Shown piece after piece: positions 53,215 to 63,639 of a stretch of DNA of 64,000 nucleotides (position 1 is its first letter; each line of letters opens with the position of its first letter). The position numbers and the translations under genes are program-made. This DNA comes from Echinarachnius parma (taxonomy: Eukaryota; Echinodermata; Echinoidea; Clypeasteroida; Echinarachniidae), in the NCBI GenBank assembly GCA_037951105.1, contig JBAMJV010007390.1:173160-237159 (forward strand), read 5' to 3'. The notes below the pieces were generated by a model, which worked only from the letters and a program-made list of their open reading frames with translations, was not told where the DNA came from and ran no database searches.

Positions 53215-53600
53215 CACCGTGTTTCGCTAATTCCCGAACGATTGTTCTGAAAATCTGCAGTTCTGCCATATTCGGGAAAGGGATAGGCCTATATCACACT
53301 GTGTTTTTGCTGATTCCCGAACGATTTCCTTGAGCTTCTCTGATTCCTGAACCATAGTATTAATATTTCCTTCACTCATTCGGGAACGATTGCTTTACCT
53401 GCGTTTCAGCAATTCCCGGAAGATTACTTTAGCACGAGTTTATAATTCCCGGGCAACAGTTCTTCCTGCAGTTCACGGATTCCCGGATAACATTTTCCCT
53501 ATATGTTTCGTTTACTCCCGGATAACAGTTTTGCAGCGTTTCTATAATCATCCCGAATTACGTGTGACCAATATTCCCGGGTGTTAGTTTTTCCCGCGTC
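53215..53600. repeat. Degenerate ATTCCCGGATAAC tandem array
   Basis: About nine units of 30-55 bp with the core ATTCCCG(A/G)(A/T)(A/T)A and neighbouring CAGTTTT or TTTCG. Cores lie near 53230, 53310, 53412, 53446, 53482, 53515, 53551 and 53573, with one inverted (CATTCGGGAACG near 53379). Several contain TTCCCGGAA-like sites. Confidence 0.7.
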
Positions 53601-53656
53601 TCAATAATCCGGAACGTGTGACAAAAGTAACTATTTTTGTTGGGTTAAATGGAAGA

Positions 53657-53764
53657 ATGACGGCGGATTGTGCTACGCATCACATGCCAGCCGGACCGTA
53701 TCGTGAACCTTATAAAGAGAAGAATATGGATATTTATATGAACTTCAACAAGAACGGAAACGCG
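53657..53764 (+). CDS. Unidentified gene 3, candidate first coding exon B
   Basis: ATG GCGG-context frame of 36 codons, beginning MTADCATHHMPAGPYREPYK and ending MNFNKNGNA at the donor GCG|GTAAGT in phase 0. An in-frame ATG at 53618 would add 13 residues. The end phase equals that of exon A at 42783, so both could join the exon at 54184. The protein is not recognised. Confidence 0.5.
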
Positions 53765-54183
53765 GTAAGTTTGAATAAAACTAAATTACAGAAACAAAAT
53801 CAGAATACACTTATAAGCTGTATATTTGGTCGCACATGTATACAGACAGTTTTCTTGTATCGTAAACGTGGAATAACACATATTTCTTTAAAACAATGGT
53901 AAACCCTATACGGAAGAATAATAATTAGCAAATGTTAATTTTGCTTGTCTGTTTTCTATTTTCTTTTAATTACTGTTATACACATTGCAGTATTCTTCAT
54001 TAAAAACGCACACGATATGTTTTGTGCATAGCATACCGTATATTTGAAATTTCCACTTTTCGCCTGAAGGGACGTGTATGTATGTACGACCACTTATAAA
54101 AGCTATACTATGCATGATGAAATTGTTTTTTAACTGATAAATTTGATCCTCATAATTTTGATAATTATGCATGATATACGTAG

Positions 54184-54413
54184 GATTGGCAGTTTTGTTC
54201 GCCGGGATCGACGGCTACGCCAAAGTCACCAACTGGCAAGGGAAACAGTGTTCGCTTTCAGTTTGGCCAGGCTGTCAACCAGTCGACGTCGACTCGTTCC
54301 CTCGATCACTTAGAAACGATGTCGATGACCACGATGAGATCGGGACGGGGGAATGGAAAACCCGTTGATGATAAGGAGAAGGCGAAACATAATAAAGGGA
54401 TGGTGAAGCAAGT
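54184..54413 (+). CDS. Unidentified gene 3, shared downstream exon
   Basis: After TACGTAG the phase-0 frame is open for more than 110 codons to 54525, with a possible donor CAA|GTATGT at 54413/54414. It starts DWQFCSPGSTATPKSPTGKG, includes RFQFGQAVNQSTSTRSLDHL and KPVDDKEKAKHNKGMVKQ, and is Ser/Thr/Lys-rich and probably disordered. Another frame (from 54171) is also open for 65 codons, so the frame is chosen by phase match with exons A and B. Later exons were not found; exact end uncertain. Confidence 0.5.
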
Positions 54414-54525
54414 ATGTACAACGCAGAACCAGTACACCCGCCTACCTAGATGCATCCCATTTCATGCTGTCCCGGTCAACCGCTTTCGTGTAATGCTCGG
54501 CAGACACTTTCATCGTCTACAATAA

Positions 54526-55725
54526 CTAATCAAAACTTTTATTTATACATAAATTATAAACGCTCTATCATTTTGCAGTTTCCACTGCCTTCATGCATTG
54601 AGCTTGTATGTCTTGGAATGCTGAAGAAGATCACTGGTCAAATTAAAAAAAAAAAGTATTTTGCCGCAACATATCTTCCATTTCTTAAGTGTTTTTGTTG
54701 TTCAACATTACAAAAAAAGCTTCAGTTTGTCAGTGATTAATTATTGTTTACATCTTTGGCAGTGACATTTTTGTTTGCTTATCTGTTTTTGTCTTTCTTC
54801 TTCATATATGTTCCATTTCACAGCTTTACAGAAGATGAACCTTTTTAATCGATGAATGTGATACATAGATAAAAGAAAATGCACTGCATGTAAATATGAA
54901 ATGTGCATAGTGTAAGTACTTTTGTTTTACCTCATTTTAAAGTCTCTGCCCCGCACCCCCCTCCCCCTCTTTCTGTATGCACATCTTCTTCTCTCTGTCA
55001 TAAAGAAAATTGATTTGAATATATTTCTTCAAATGTATATATTTGAAGAGCTTTAGTTCCAAAAGGCGCTAAATCCACTTTCAATACAAATTGAGTTAAC
55101 GATATCAGTGCATTAATAAGCCACGTAGCCATCTAGAAATCCAACTTTTAGGAATCAAAATCAAAATACGGAACGTTCCATGTTCATATTCCCATAGGCA
55201 TGTGTACAAAGTTAGACAAAGAAACCTGTTTTTCTCAAAATTTGAAAAAGTAGATTTAGCGCCTTTTGGAATTAAGCTCTTCATTTCTAGTTATGTATAA
55301 CAGGCACTTTGAATAGTTATATGTAATACAATACTATTATCCTCATATACCTATTTATACCTGTATGAGGGATAAAGTACAAGGCAAAGACAAATGAGGA
55401 GGAGGAGGAGGAGGAGGAGGAGGGTATGAGGATGAGGGAGGAGGTGAGGTGGGAGGAGGAGGAGTAAGAAGACGATTAAGGTAAGACATTGAGAAATACA
55501 TGTATGTGTATTTTGATATAAGTATATTCTTGCAATACATGCATCATTCTATTAAACACATGGTTTTCTTTCCTTCATTTGTTATATATTTCGTATATGC
55601 TTTATGGGTTTCAGAAATATGTTCATGTATATACCTGTAAAAACGACGCTTTTGATAGGAGGAAAAGTAAACACAAATCTTTTGAGTATGTTGTCATCTG
55701 ACCCCAAGATTCTTGGACAGGCAAA
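54526..55725. other. No gene recognised; GAG microsatellite
   Basis: AT-rich sequence. A (GAG)n tract lies at 55396-55463. AAGAGCTTTAGTTCCAAAAG at 55045 recurs inverted at 55263 (CTTTTGGAATTAAGCTCTTC), marking a fold-back element of about 240 bp (55040-55283). Confidence 0.5.
55040..55283. mobile_element. 240-bp inverted-repeat element
   Basis: GAAGAGCTTTAGTTCCAAAAGGCGCTAAATC and its near reverse complement GATTTAGCGCCTTTTGGAATTAAGCTCTTC bound it. Each is about 30 bp with one or two mismatches. Confidence 0.8.
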
Positions 55726-56115
55726 TTAAAGGGATCTAGTAACTTTGTTTAAATGTGCAAAAAGTAACGAGTGGTTGATACAATGTATGTTGTTGTTATC
55801 TGATATGTCCACTAGGTGTTGTGTGAAAATTTCAAGTTAAATGGACGTTATATGGCCGAGTAATGAGCAAAAATGCAAAGTGATATTCACTAACTCATTG
55901 CACTCACTTTGAACATGGTTCTGACGATCCATTGGATAATTTTACATCTGCAAACTTTAATTGTAAATATCGTTTTAACGAAAGGGAAGTTTGAAAAACC
56001 GAAACCTGTCCCATGCTTTTATTGCCAATTAATACGAATACAACAAGGTATGAGGGAACCGTTAGAATTCCAATTGGATTTTGAGGATTTGGAAAATGTT
56101 ACCAAGTCCCTTTAA
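55726..56115. mobile_element. TTAA MITE family B, copy 2 (full length)
   Basis: TTAA on both sides; ends AGGGATCTAGTAACTTTGTT and AATGTTACCAAGTCCCT. Internal family signatures are present in order. Confidence 0.9.
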
Positions 56116-57404
56116 AGATATCTATTTTCTGCACAGAGTCGTGATGCATGCCGAATACGATACAGAATGAGAGGAAATTCGATTTAAGCGTGTATTTTTA
56201 GACGCACGATTCGTTTATTTAATTCTTATTCCTATTATAATGAGCCATTACGGCTTTAATTAAACCAATTTGGGATTCGTTGCGAGCTGCCTGGACCTAG
56301 CTGATATCATGCACGGATATACTAAGGCTTAGATGATTTGAAGTAATCTCACGTACGGGCACACCAAATTAAAGCCTCCGTATATCCAGATCAGTCAGCA
56401 GTTTTGGACCGTTAGATTGAGATTTGAAAGTAATTCCATGCAATGTCAGTATCACATAAACTTTTAGGAAGTTTAGGTCACGCCCTACCACCCGTATATA
56501 GTGCCGTATATATATATACTTTCCGGAGGCAATGAAAATAATAACCCAATTTCCCAATCAATTCCATTTTACATTTTTTTAGTTTCAGCGTCAGTTAATT
56601 TTTTTTTCATTTACAACATTATTAAAAAATGTATGAAAATAACACAGATTGAACTAAGTTTATCAAGGGAATTTACCAACGAGTATTCTTCAGAATGTTC
56701 AGTGACACAGTATTAAAGTGATGTGATATGAGAATCATTTGTGAAACACTATTTGTTAACGAATCATACAAAAACAAAAAACTGTGTCAACCATGCAGTT
56801 TAACCAATTATATTTGAATAAAAAAGCTCAACGCATTGTAATATTATATATAGGTTCGAGCAAATCATCATCGAGGTTTATGCCTTTTTTCATTACGAAT
56901 TTCTTGTATTCCGTTTGTGTTGTAATAAATAATGCAAGTAATATGTTATGATAATCATTTTACTCTAGATGTGAAAATAATATTAAGGAACAATGATATT
57001 AACGCACATTTATGAACTGTTGATAATCAGACTTATCTTATTTTATATTTTTTGTATCGCTTGTTTTTATCAAAGAAACTTATGAAAATGTTTAATTCTT
57101 CTTGAAAAGGAATATTATTGATTTATTCAAATGTGTAGGCTACTTCTCGAAACGGTTTGTCACGATCATACTCACCTCGCAGCAATCACAGGCCCCTGAG
57201 CCGATTTACGGTAACCTTCCCACTCCCCTCCTCGATAACTTAGTAGGCATTGTTTCAGTGGCGTAGCTATGAGGGGAAGGGGTGGAACTCCTCCCCCTTC
57301 CGCTTCCCTCACAGGCCCTGTCATAAAAAGTTAAATCAAATAAATGCATACTATTTTTGTTACAATGTTTTGAGTCTAGCAATGGCGTATTGTGTGTGTA
57401 CTTA

Positions 57405-57730
57405 GAGGGGGGGGGGGGGGGGGGGGAGGGGTGGCGGGAGGGGGAGACTCCAATTATTTAAGTCATTCACACTCGTCATTGTATTTCTTTATATATTCTT
57501 TATCAATTTGTGTAACTTTTTTTAATATAAGGGGTGCGTGACCCCACTTATAAGCACTTTATGTAACTTCGCAGCTAAAGAGCAAAATGGCAGGCAGCAT
57601 AACCACTGCTAATGGGGAAGTCAAATTATTGGGGCCACTTTCCTCATGTGCATCCGCTGTAGCTACGCCACTAAGACATAGTTGCCCGCATCATAGGAAT
57701 CCGTGCCCCCCCCCCCCCCCCCCCCCCCAG
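57405..57730. repeat. Poly-G and poly-C tracts with TAGCTACGCC motifs
   Basis: G21 near 57406-57426 and C25 near 57705-57729. GTGGCGTAGCTATG (57256), GTAGCTACGCCACT (57659) and GGCTACGCCACT (57740) lie around them. Confidence 0.88.
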
Positions 57731-57959
57731 TTGATCCCGGCTACGCCACTCTACTGCTTAGACCAATATGACACCCATTTTCTGTCTGTCACGAGCAATT
57801 TTATATTTTTTTGAAGGAGGACCCGTCACGTATACGGCAGAGAATACTGGTTAACATCTGACTCTGTAAATAATTGTAATGTATTAGTCACCGAAATAAC
57901 CACGGTATGAAATGCTTACGTATGCACATGTGGTCTGTTCATGTCCGCAAATGAAAAGT

Positions 57960-58334
57960 TTAAAGGGATCTAGTAACGTTGTTGACATGTGCAAAAAGTG
58001 ATGAATGGTTGATGAAAATGTGTATGTTTGTGATATGTTGTCCACTCAGTAATGTGTGAACATGTTACGTTAAATGGATATTATATGGCCAAGTAATGAG
58101 CAAAAATGCAAAGTGATATTCGCTGACCCATTACAGTTATAACTTTCCAGTGGATAATTACAAATCCGAACACTTCAATCGCAAATATCTTCTCAACAAT
58201 AGGGACATTCGAAAAACCGATACCTGTAATTTGCTTTTACGAATACGAATACGAATACAAAAAGTTATATGACTGAACCACTATAGTTCTGAGTAAGATT
58301 TGTGGATTTGGACAATGTTACTAGGTCCCTTTAC
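57960..58334. mobile_element. TTAA MITE family B, copy 3
   Basis: Left TTAAAGGGATCTAGTAACG, right GTTACTAGGTCCCTTTAC (target site mutated by one base). Confidence 0.88.
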
Positions 58335-58625
58335 AGGGTAGGGGGAAAACAAAAATGGTGATATTTACAATTTTGTTTTCATGACCAAATTAAACCATTT
58401 ATGTAGTTTTTACTTGCCCAACATGAAATATTACTAGCCCTGGGCAAGTGGGCAATTGCTAGTGTCAATTATTTGGCCCTGCTTTAATGATTGTTATAGT
58501 ATTTAAAGCATGGCTGGAAGGCAAATATATCACAATTCATCTATTTTGAAATATTTCTAACATAATACATTCAAAACAAAAAACAAAAATATATTTTATA
58601 CAACACTCAAGTCTATGGAAGCGAT

Positions 58626-58684
58626 TTAAATCAGTGGTTAAAAAAAATCGAGGCGATTTAAATCAAAGCGATTTAAATCGCGCC
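58626..58684. repeat. GCGATTTAAATC triple palindrome cluster
   Basis: Three copies of GCGATTTAAATC within 60 bp. Each contains the palindrome GATTTAAATC, and one full GCGATTTAAATCGC is present. Confidence 0.8.
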
Positions 58685-59363
58685 AACCCAGTCTCTTTAT
58701 AACAATACTTGGAGGGAAAGTGAAACAGCTTTCTACAATCGTCATAAACATGACATTGATAAGTTATTGTATACATGTAAATTAGATTATTTATTATACT
58801 GTACTTCAAAGTGACGAAATCAAATCTTATATAAATAGGCGAAATCTAGAAAGATGAATTGCTCTTTTTAGCTTAAGAAAACGTTACAACAAAACACACA
58901 GAATAACTGTCACCGTATCATGAATTCTCGCTGGAGAAATTATCGCATGCAGGAACCATGCATATGTCGCTACCCCAAAGGCAACTGGATAGTCTGAACA
59001 ATTATCCCCTCGACTAATTGATTTGTCGGTGCATCATATTTTTACGTTGTCATTGAACATTATGGTACAAAAATTATCATAATTAACCTTACAGTTTAGA
59101 ATTCAACGATAAACGTATGTTTGCAAACGGGACCACAAAATAATGTATCAGGCTCGTTTTTCCAATGAACCAAGTTTCTAACTTATTCATCAAACAGCGC
59201 TAGCTTAGTTCGTTAGTTCAACCTAAGCCTGTTTTAGAGGATATGGCTGAGTAATTAGTGCTAAGTCACTAACTATTGTTATTTTTAATTTTTTTTATTT
59301 TGGTTGCAGTTGGGTAAAAAAAAATTAAATAAAAAGTCCAATTATAAACATTAAAAACTGAAA

Positions 59364-59935
59364 TTAAAGGGATAGTTGAGTTCTGGTAAAGAGAGTACAG
59401 TTTTGGTCAAACTGAATTTTAGTTACCAAAACCTGCACCATTACATTACAAACTAATAGTTATAACTCTACCATGCTCGAAAGGAATACAAAATTACAAA
59501 TGACTAACTAAAATGCCTGTTATCATTCAAAAAGAGCCGTTAAAACTCAAGAGGGCGCTCTCTAAACACTCATCGGTTTCAACCATTTAAAATAAAATAT
59601 GCATGTGATGTTTTGTTCAAATAGTGATTAGATAGAGAGATATTCAACAACTATTTAAAAACCTCTTTTGTAAAATTTTCAAAAGAGGAAGCATTTAAAA
59701 AAAATTATTTTGTAACGGCTGGTTCACAATTATCGAATAATTGTGGGGCCCCACAATTATTACAAATGGTTATGTTTATGGATATTTCAGCCATTTCTGA
59801 ACCGATTTTGTTCAAATCAAGTTTATTCTGTCATTAAAATTGTATGCTCTTTCGAATTTGACATTCAGTTTTTATCATCTCACAAAAAAAAAATTGTGTA
59901 GCGCCCTCTATATCGAAACTTAACTATCCCTTCAA
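59364..59935. mobile_element. TTAA MITE family A, copy 5
   Basis: Left TTAAAGGGATAGTTGAGTTC, right CTTAACTATCCCTTCAA. Central palindrome at 59736-59761 (left arm AATAATTGTGGGG). Confidence 0.93.
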
Positions 59936-60671
59936 TACTACTACTAATAATACAAATAAATAACAGTGTGCATGTGTTCAATAAACTTCGCAATGTCACT
60001 CAGCCAGTCAATACATATATAATAATGATTAAACCTCACATGGTACCTATTAAAACACCGTATGTGGTTCACGTGCTTGTAAATTAAAAATAATTGTGTT
60101 GCGTAACTTAAGGCCATCGTGTGGTTTAATTTAGTCATCTGGAGTATGGTAGCCTACACCAACAGGGAAAATATTTAACTTTTATACCATTTAGCATTCA
60201 GCATGTAGATCTATGAATAACATTAAGAATGGATTACTCCAGCAATTGAAGCGGTAAAATGCCGGTTTCCGGGCCCCTTTTCCAATCCTCTGTAGTGGAA
60301 CACACCCACCCTTACAATACAAGGTTCAATATTGACATACAGCTGTTTGACCTTTTTTTAAGGCAACGAACAAATCGATCTCAAATTGCATATTTGTGAT
60401 GGAAACCATGGTAACGAGGGGTGAAAGATGGTGATTGTCCCTCTATTGTCCCTCAATAGCGTCTTTTCGCTCGGCGACGGGACTATGGCTACAACGCTAA
60501 TCTTAGCGGGGGGTCGCACTCAGACCGAAAATTTCCCCGTAGCGGCCAAACCTAGGACGGTAGTTCGCCGAATTAACGTCGGGCGTAGAGCCGCTACGCG
60601 GGTACGTGATCAGCCAGTACGGTATTTTCGCAAACCTGAAGACGACGAGTAGTGGGGTGGTTAAGGGGTCC

Positions 60672-60889
60672 ATGACTGCATTTTGGGGTACGATTGTTTT
60701 ACTTGGCATACATACTCCTTGGATCAAAAGAAGAAAATTCGTCAAAAGAGACACTCTGTATCTATGCAAATTAGGCCTAATTTCCATAATTGATATACAG
60801 AGTGTCTCTTTGGATAAATTTTCTTCTTTTGATCCAAGGAGTTTGTATGCCAAGTAAAACAATTGTACCCCAAACTGCAGTGAACACCC
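60672..60889. mobile_element. Long hairpin element, 85-bp arms
   Basis: The left arm includes TTGTTTTACTTGGCATACAT and CTCCTTGGATCAAAAGAAGA. The right arm repeats both inverted with few mismatches. The centre is the perfect palindrome AAATTAGGCCTAATTT. Confidence 0.92.
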
Positions 60890-61061
60890 ATATTTGTGGC
60901 CCCTACTAGAAGAAATGACGTCATTTAGGCGAGAAATTACGTCACTTACGTTCTCTCTCGTCGTCTGGCCAATCTGAGCACTAGTTCATGCCCGATTTCA
61001 GGTTCGTCGGAAAATCCAGTGCACCGTCTTCAGAATTACGTAATCAGAGAAGTATCAACAT

Positions 61062-61760
61062 GTATGTGTGTGTGTGTGTTTTATACGTGTGTATGTGTAT
61101 GTCTGGTGGATTATGTAACTGGTGTATGCGTGTGTGTTTGAATGTGTGCGTGTGTGGCTTTGTGTACGTGTGTGCGCATTTGTGCGTGTGTGTGTGTTTG
61201 TGAGTGTATATGTGTTTGTTTGTGTTTGTTGGAATGCGAGTGCCTGCGTGCGTGTGTGTATCTGCGTATGTGTACGGGTATGGGTTTTTGTTTGAGTGTG
61301 TGCGTGTGTTTGTGTTTGTTTGAGTGCTCGCGTGGATGAGTGTGCGTGCGTGTGTTTGTGTTTATGTGGATGTGCGTTTGTGGGTGTCTGTGTGCATTTG
61401 TGAGTGTGCATTTGTGTGTTTGTGTTTGTGTGGGTGTGTGTTGTGTATCTGTATGCGTATGTGTGGGAGTTTTATTAATGTTGTGTTTGTGTGTATACGC
61501 GTGTGTAAGGGTTTGTGTTTGTGTGAGCGCATGTGTGGGGTGTTTGTGTGCATTGTTGTTTGTTTGAGTGCGAGTGCGTGTGTGCGTGCGGGAGTGGATG
61601 TTTGTGCGTGTGAGTATACGTGTGTGTAAGTGTGTGTGTGTTTTGTGTGTGTGTGTGCGTGTATGTGTGTGTGTGTCTGTGTTGGAGTTTGAATAATTCA
61701 GTCGGGTCGTGTGTTTGCGCATGTGTATGTTTGAAAGTGTAAGGTGTGTGTGAGTGTTTG
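61062..61760. repeat. Long imperfect (GT)n tract
   Basis: About 700 bp dominated by GT/TG with scattered C and A. It creates long open frames on both strands (Cys/Val on plus, His/Thr on minus) that are artefacts. Confidence 0.95.
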
Positions 61761-61892
61761 TCATGATTGTGTGTAGAAGGGAACGACGTCATTGTGAACG
61801 CGCGTTAACTAAAAACGAAAATGGTTCAAAGGCAGCGAACAGGTTGTGAACAGCACGGGTTGACTACATCCAATAGACCGCTTCTGTGATGT

Positions 61893-62053
61893 ATGCAAAT
61901 AATATTCGTATGACGTATATACTCCCCGTTGGCAAACTTAACAATAGTAACTAGGTTCGGCAAGATAAGTATGCCGGAGCTTACCGGACCTAGTTACTAT
62001 TGTTAAACAGTGCCAACGTGGAGTATTACGTCATACGCATATTATTTGCTTAT
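61893..62053. mobile_element. Hairpin element, 70-bp arms
   Basis: GCAAATAATATTCGTATGAC, GTTGGCA and TTAACAATAGTAACTAGGT at the left are mirrored by ACCTAGTTACTATTGTTAA, TGCCAAC and GTCATACGCATATTATTTGC at the right. Confidence 0.9.
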
Positions 62054-62054
62054 A

Positions 62055-62279
62055 CAGGGTGGCCCAGAAATAACGGAACGGGGTACTTTCCATTATAAAG
62101 AAATATACAGACTAGGTTCACTGGATAGATAATCTTTTAAAAAGAACTTTGATATCATCAACAGTAATGTCTTTGTTTGGGTGTTCGGAATAACGAATTT
62201 CTTTTAAAAAGATTATCTATCCAGTGAACATATTATCACAATGGCAAATACCCCGTTCCGTTATTTCTGGGCCACCCTG
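62055..62279. mobile_element. Hairpin MITE with CAGGGTGGCCCAGAAATAAC ends
   Basis: 31-bp perfect ends starting CAGGGTGGCCCAGAAATAAC and CGGAACGGGGTA. Just inside, TTCACTGGATAGATAATC and GATTATCTATCCAGTGAA also pair. The ends recall Tc1/mariner-type elements, but a TA duplication is seen only at the left. Confidence 0.93.
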
Positions 62280-62732
62280 AAACGGTCGTTCTAGGACGGG
62301 AAACTCGTTCTCGTTCACATAAGCGAAAACTCCCTAATCAGAGCGCTTGGACGGCGAGGCTCGCTGCCTCACGTGTTTCATGCACTGATTCGTACACACG
62401 CGCTGCATGCACAGTACAGTATGTTGTGATTTGTACTGCCTATACCGTATGCTTATAGTACAACATGCATGATAAATGGAACGAGTGAAACTCCCGCGTA
62501 TTCAGAATTGCGAAACTGCAAATAGATCGCGACGGTAGCCAGAGTACGGGGACGATCAAAGCTAATTTAAATCCCCCGTAGCCGCACTCCCGTCGCAGAG
62601 CGAAAAGACGCTAATGACCTCACACTTCGGCCCTTCAGAAGAAATACATACGAGGAATAGATAAGTTGTAATATTTTGATTATTGGTACAGGCAGCGCCC
62701 TCTTATTTCTATCGGGGGTAGTAATTTGTAAG

Positions 62733-63065
62733 TTAAAGGGATTAATGGTTGATCAAATTGTGTATTTCTGTGATCTGATTATGTCCACTGAGTGATGTGT
62801 ACAAATTTCCATGGTAAATTAATGTCATATGACCATGTAATGATAGAAATGCAAAGTGATATTTGCTAACTCATTGCACTGACTTTGCACACAGTTATAA
62901 TTATCCAGTAGATAGTATGATCACTTCAATCATACATTTCTTTATAGTGGAAAATTCAATTTGGAAAACAGAAAGCTGTTCCATGCTTGTATTTGCAATA
63001 CGAAAACAACGTATGTGAGAACCGCTGGAGTTCTAAGTAAAATTTGAGGATTTTTACAATGTTAC
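62733..63065. mobile_element. TTAA MITE family B, copy 4 (right end lost)
   Basis: TTAAAGGGATTAATGG at the left, then GATCTGATTATGTCCACTGA and ACTCATTGCACTGACTTTG. It ends at CAATGTTACTTACGG without the usual terminus. Confidence 0.75.
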
Positions 63066-63639
63066 TTACGGCGATCTTATTTTATCAAACTGTATAACAC
63101 ATGTACAGAATAGATTTCCGTAATCTTTTATTTTGCCACGTCGGGGTAGATCCTGATTGAATTCGATATTATTTTTTATCACCTGACTTGAGCTGCCATG
63201 TAATATTTTTGGATATTACATAGCACTGTTACATGGCAATCAGATGATAAAACAGTTGTTAACTTTGCTGTCGGGGAAAATCATGAAAATCATGTTCCCC
63301 TCGGGAATTTAATATGCTATTTCGTGAAGAAAATAAGTCCCTCGACTACGTCTCGGGACTTATTTACTCTTCCCTCAATAGCATTTAAATCCCTCGGGAG
63401 TGGAACATTCCGTGCTTTTCCCTCCACCACCAGTTAACAACTGTATAATATTCCTCCTAATCCATTTCGTATCATTGAAAAGACCACCTTGCCCTGTTTC
63501 CCCTTTCCAAACCAAGACGAATGCTAAATATATAACTGTTTGATTGCATGCATGAGACATAACGTGGTTGTAGCTGGAATCTTTCAGACAAGTCATTAAC
63601 AATACTTAGCTCCTCTGGTTCAGAACACCGGAGACGGGG

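Larger units (their letters stand above)
60447..62618. mobile_element. 2.2-kb composite element with terminal inverted repeats
   Basis: AGCGTCTTTTCGCTCGGCGA followed by CGGGACTATGGCTAC at the left is mirrored by GTAGCCGCACTCCCGTCGCA and GAGCGAAAAGACGCTAATG at the right. Ends of about 40 bp are alike with few mismatches. Between them are a fold-back element, a long GT tract and two more fold-back elements. No transposase recognised. Confidence 0.65.

Noticed and set aside
54171..54368. 65-codon frame overlapping the gene 3 exon in another phase
   Set aside because: It does not match the phase of either candidate first exon; retained only as an alternative reading.
54579..54740. Possible further exon of gene 3 after TTTTGCAG
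   Set aside because: The acceptor is good, but the frame soon runs into a poly-lysine A-tract and a Cys/Leu-rich sequence with no supporting donor.
60407..60420. X-box-like ACCATGGTAAC
   Set aside because: Only one half-site fits, and no gene start lies nearby.
60428..60652. 74-codon plus-strand frame (MVIVPLLSLNS...)
   Set aside because: It runs through the terminal repeat of the 2.2-kb composite element; no domain or splice context.
61055..61792. Long open frames (up to 217 codons) rich in His/Thr or Cys/Val
   Set aside because: Products of a GT/AC dinucleotide tract on both strands.
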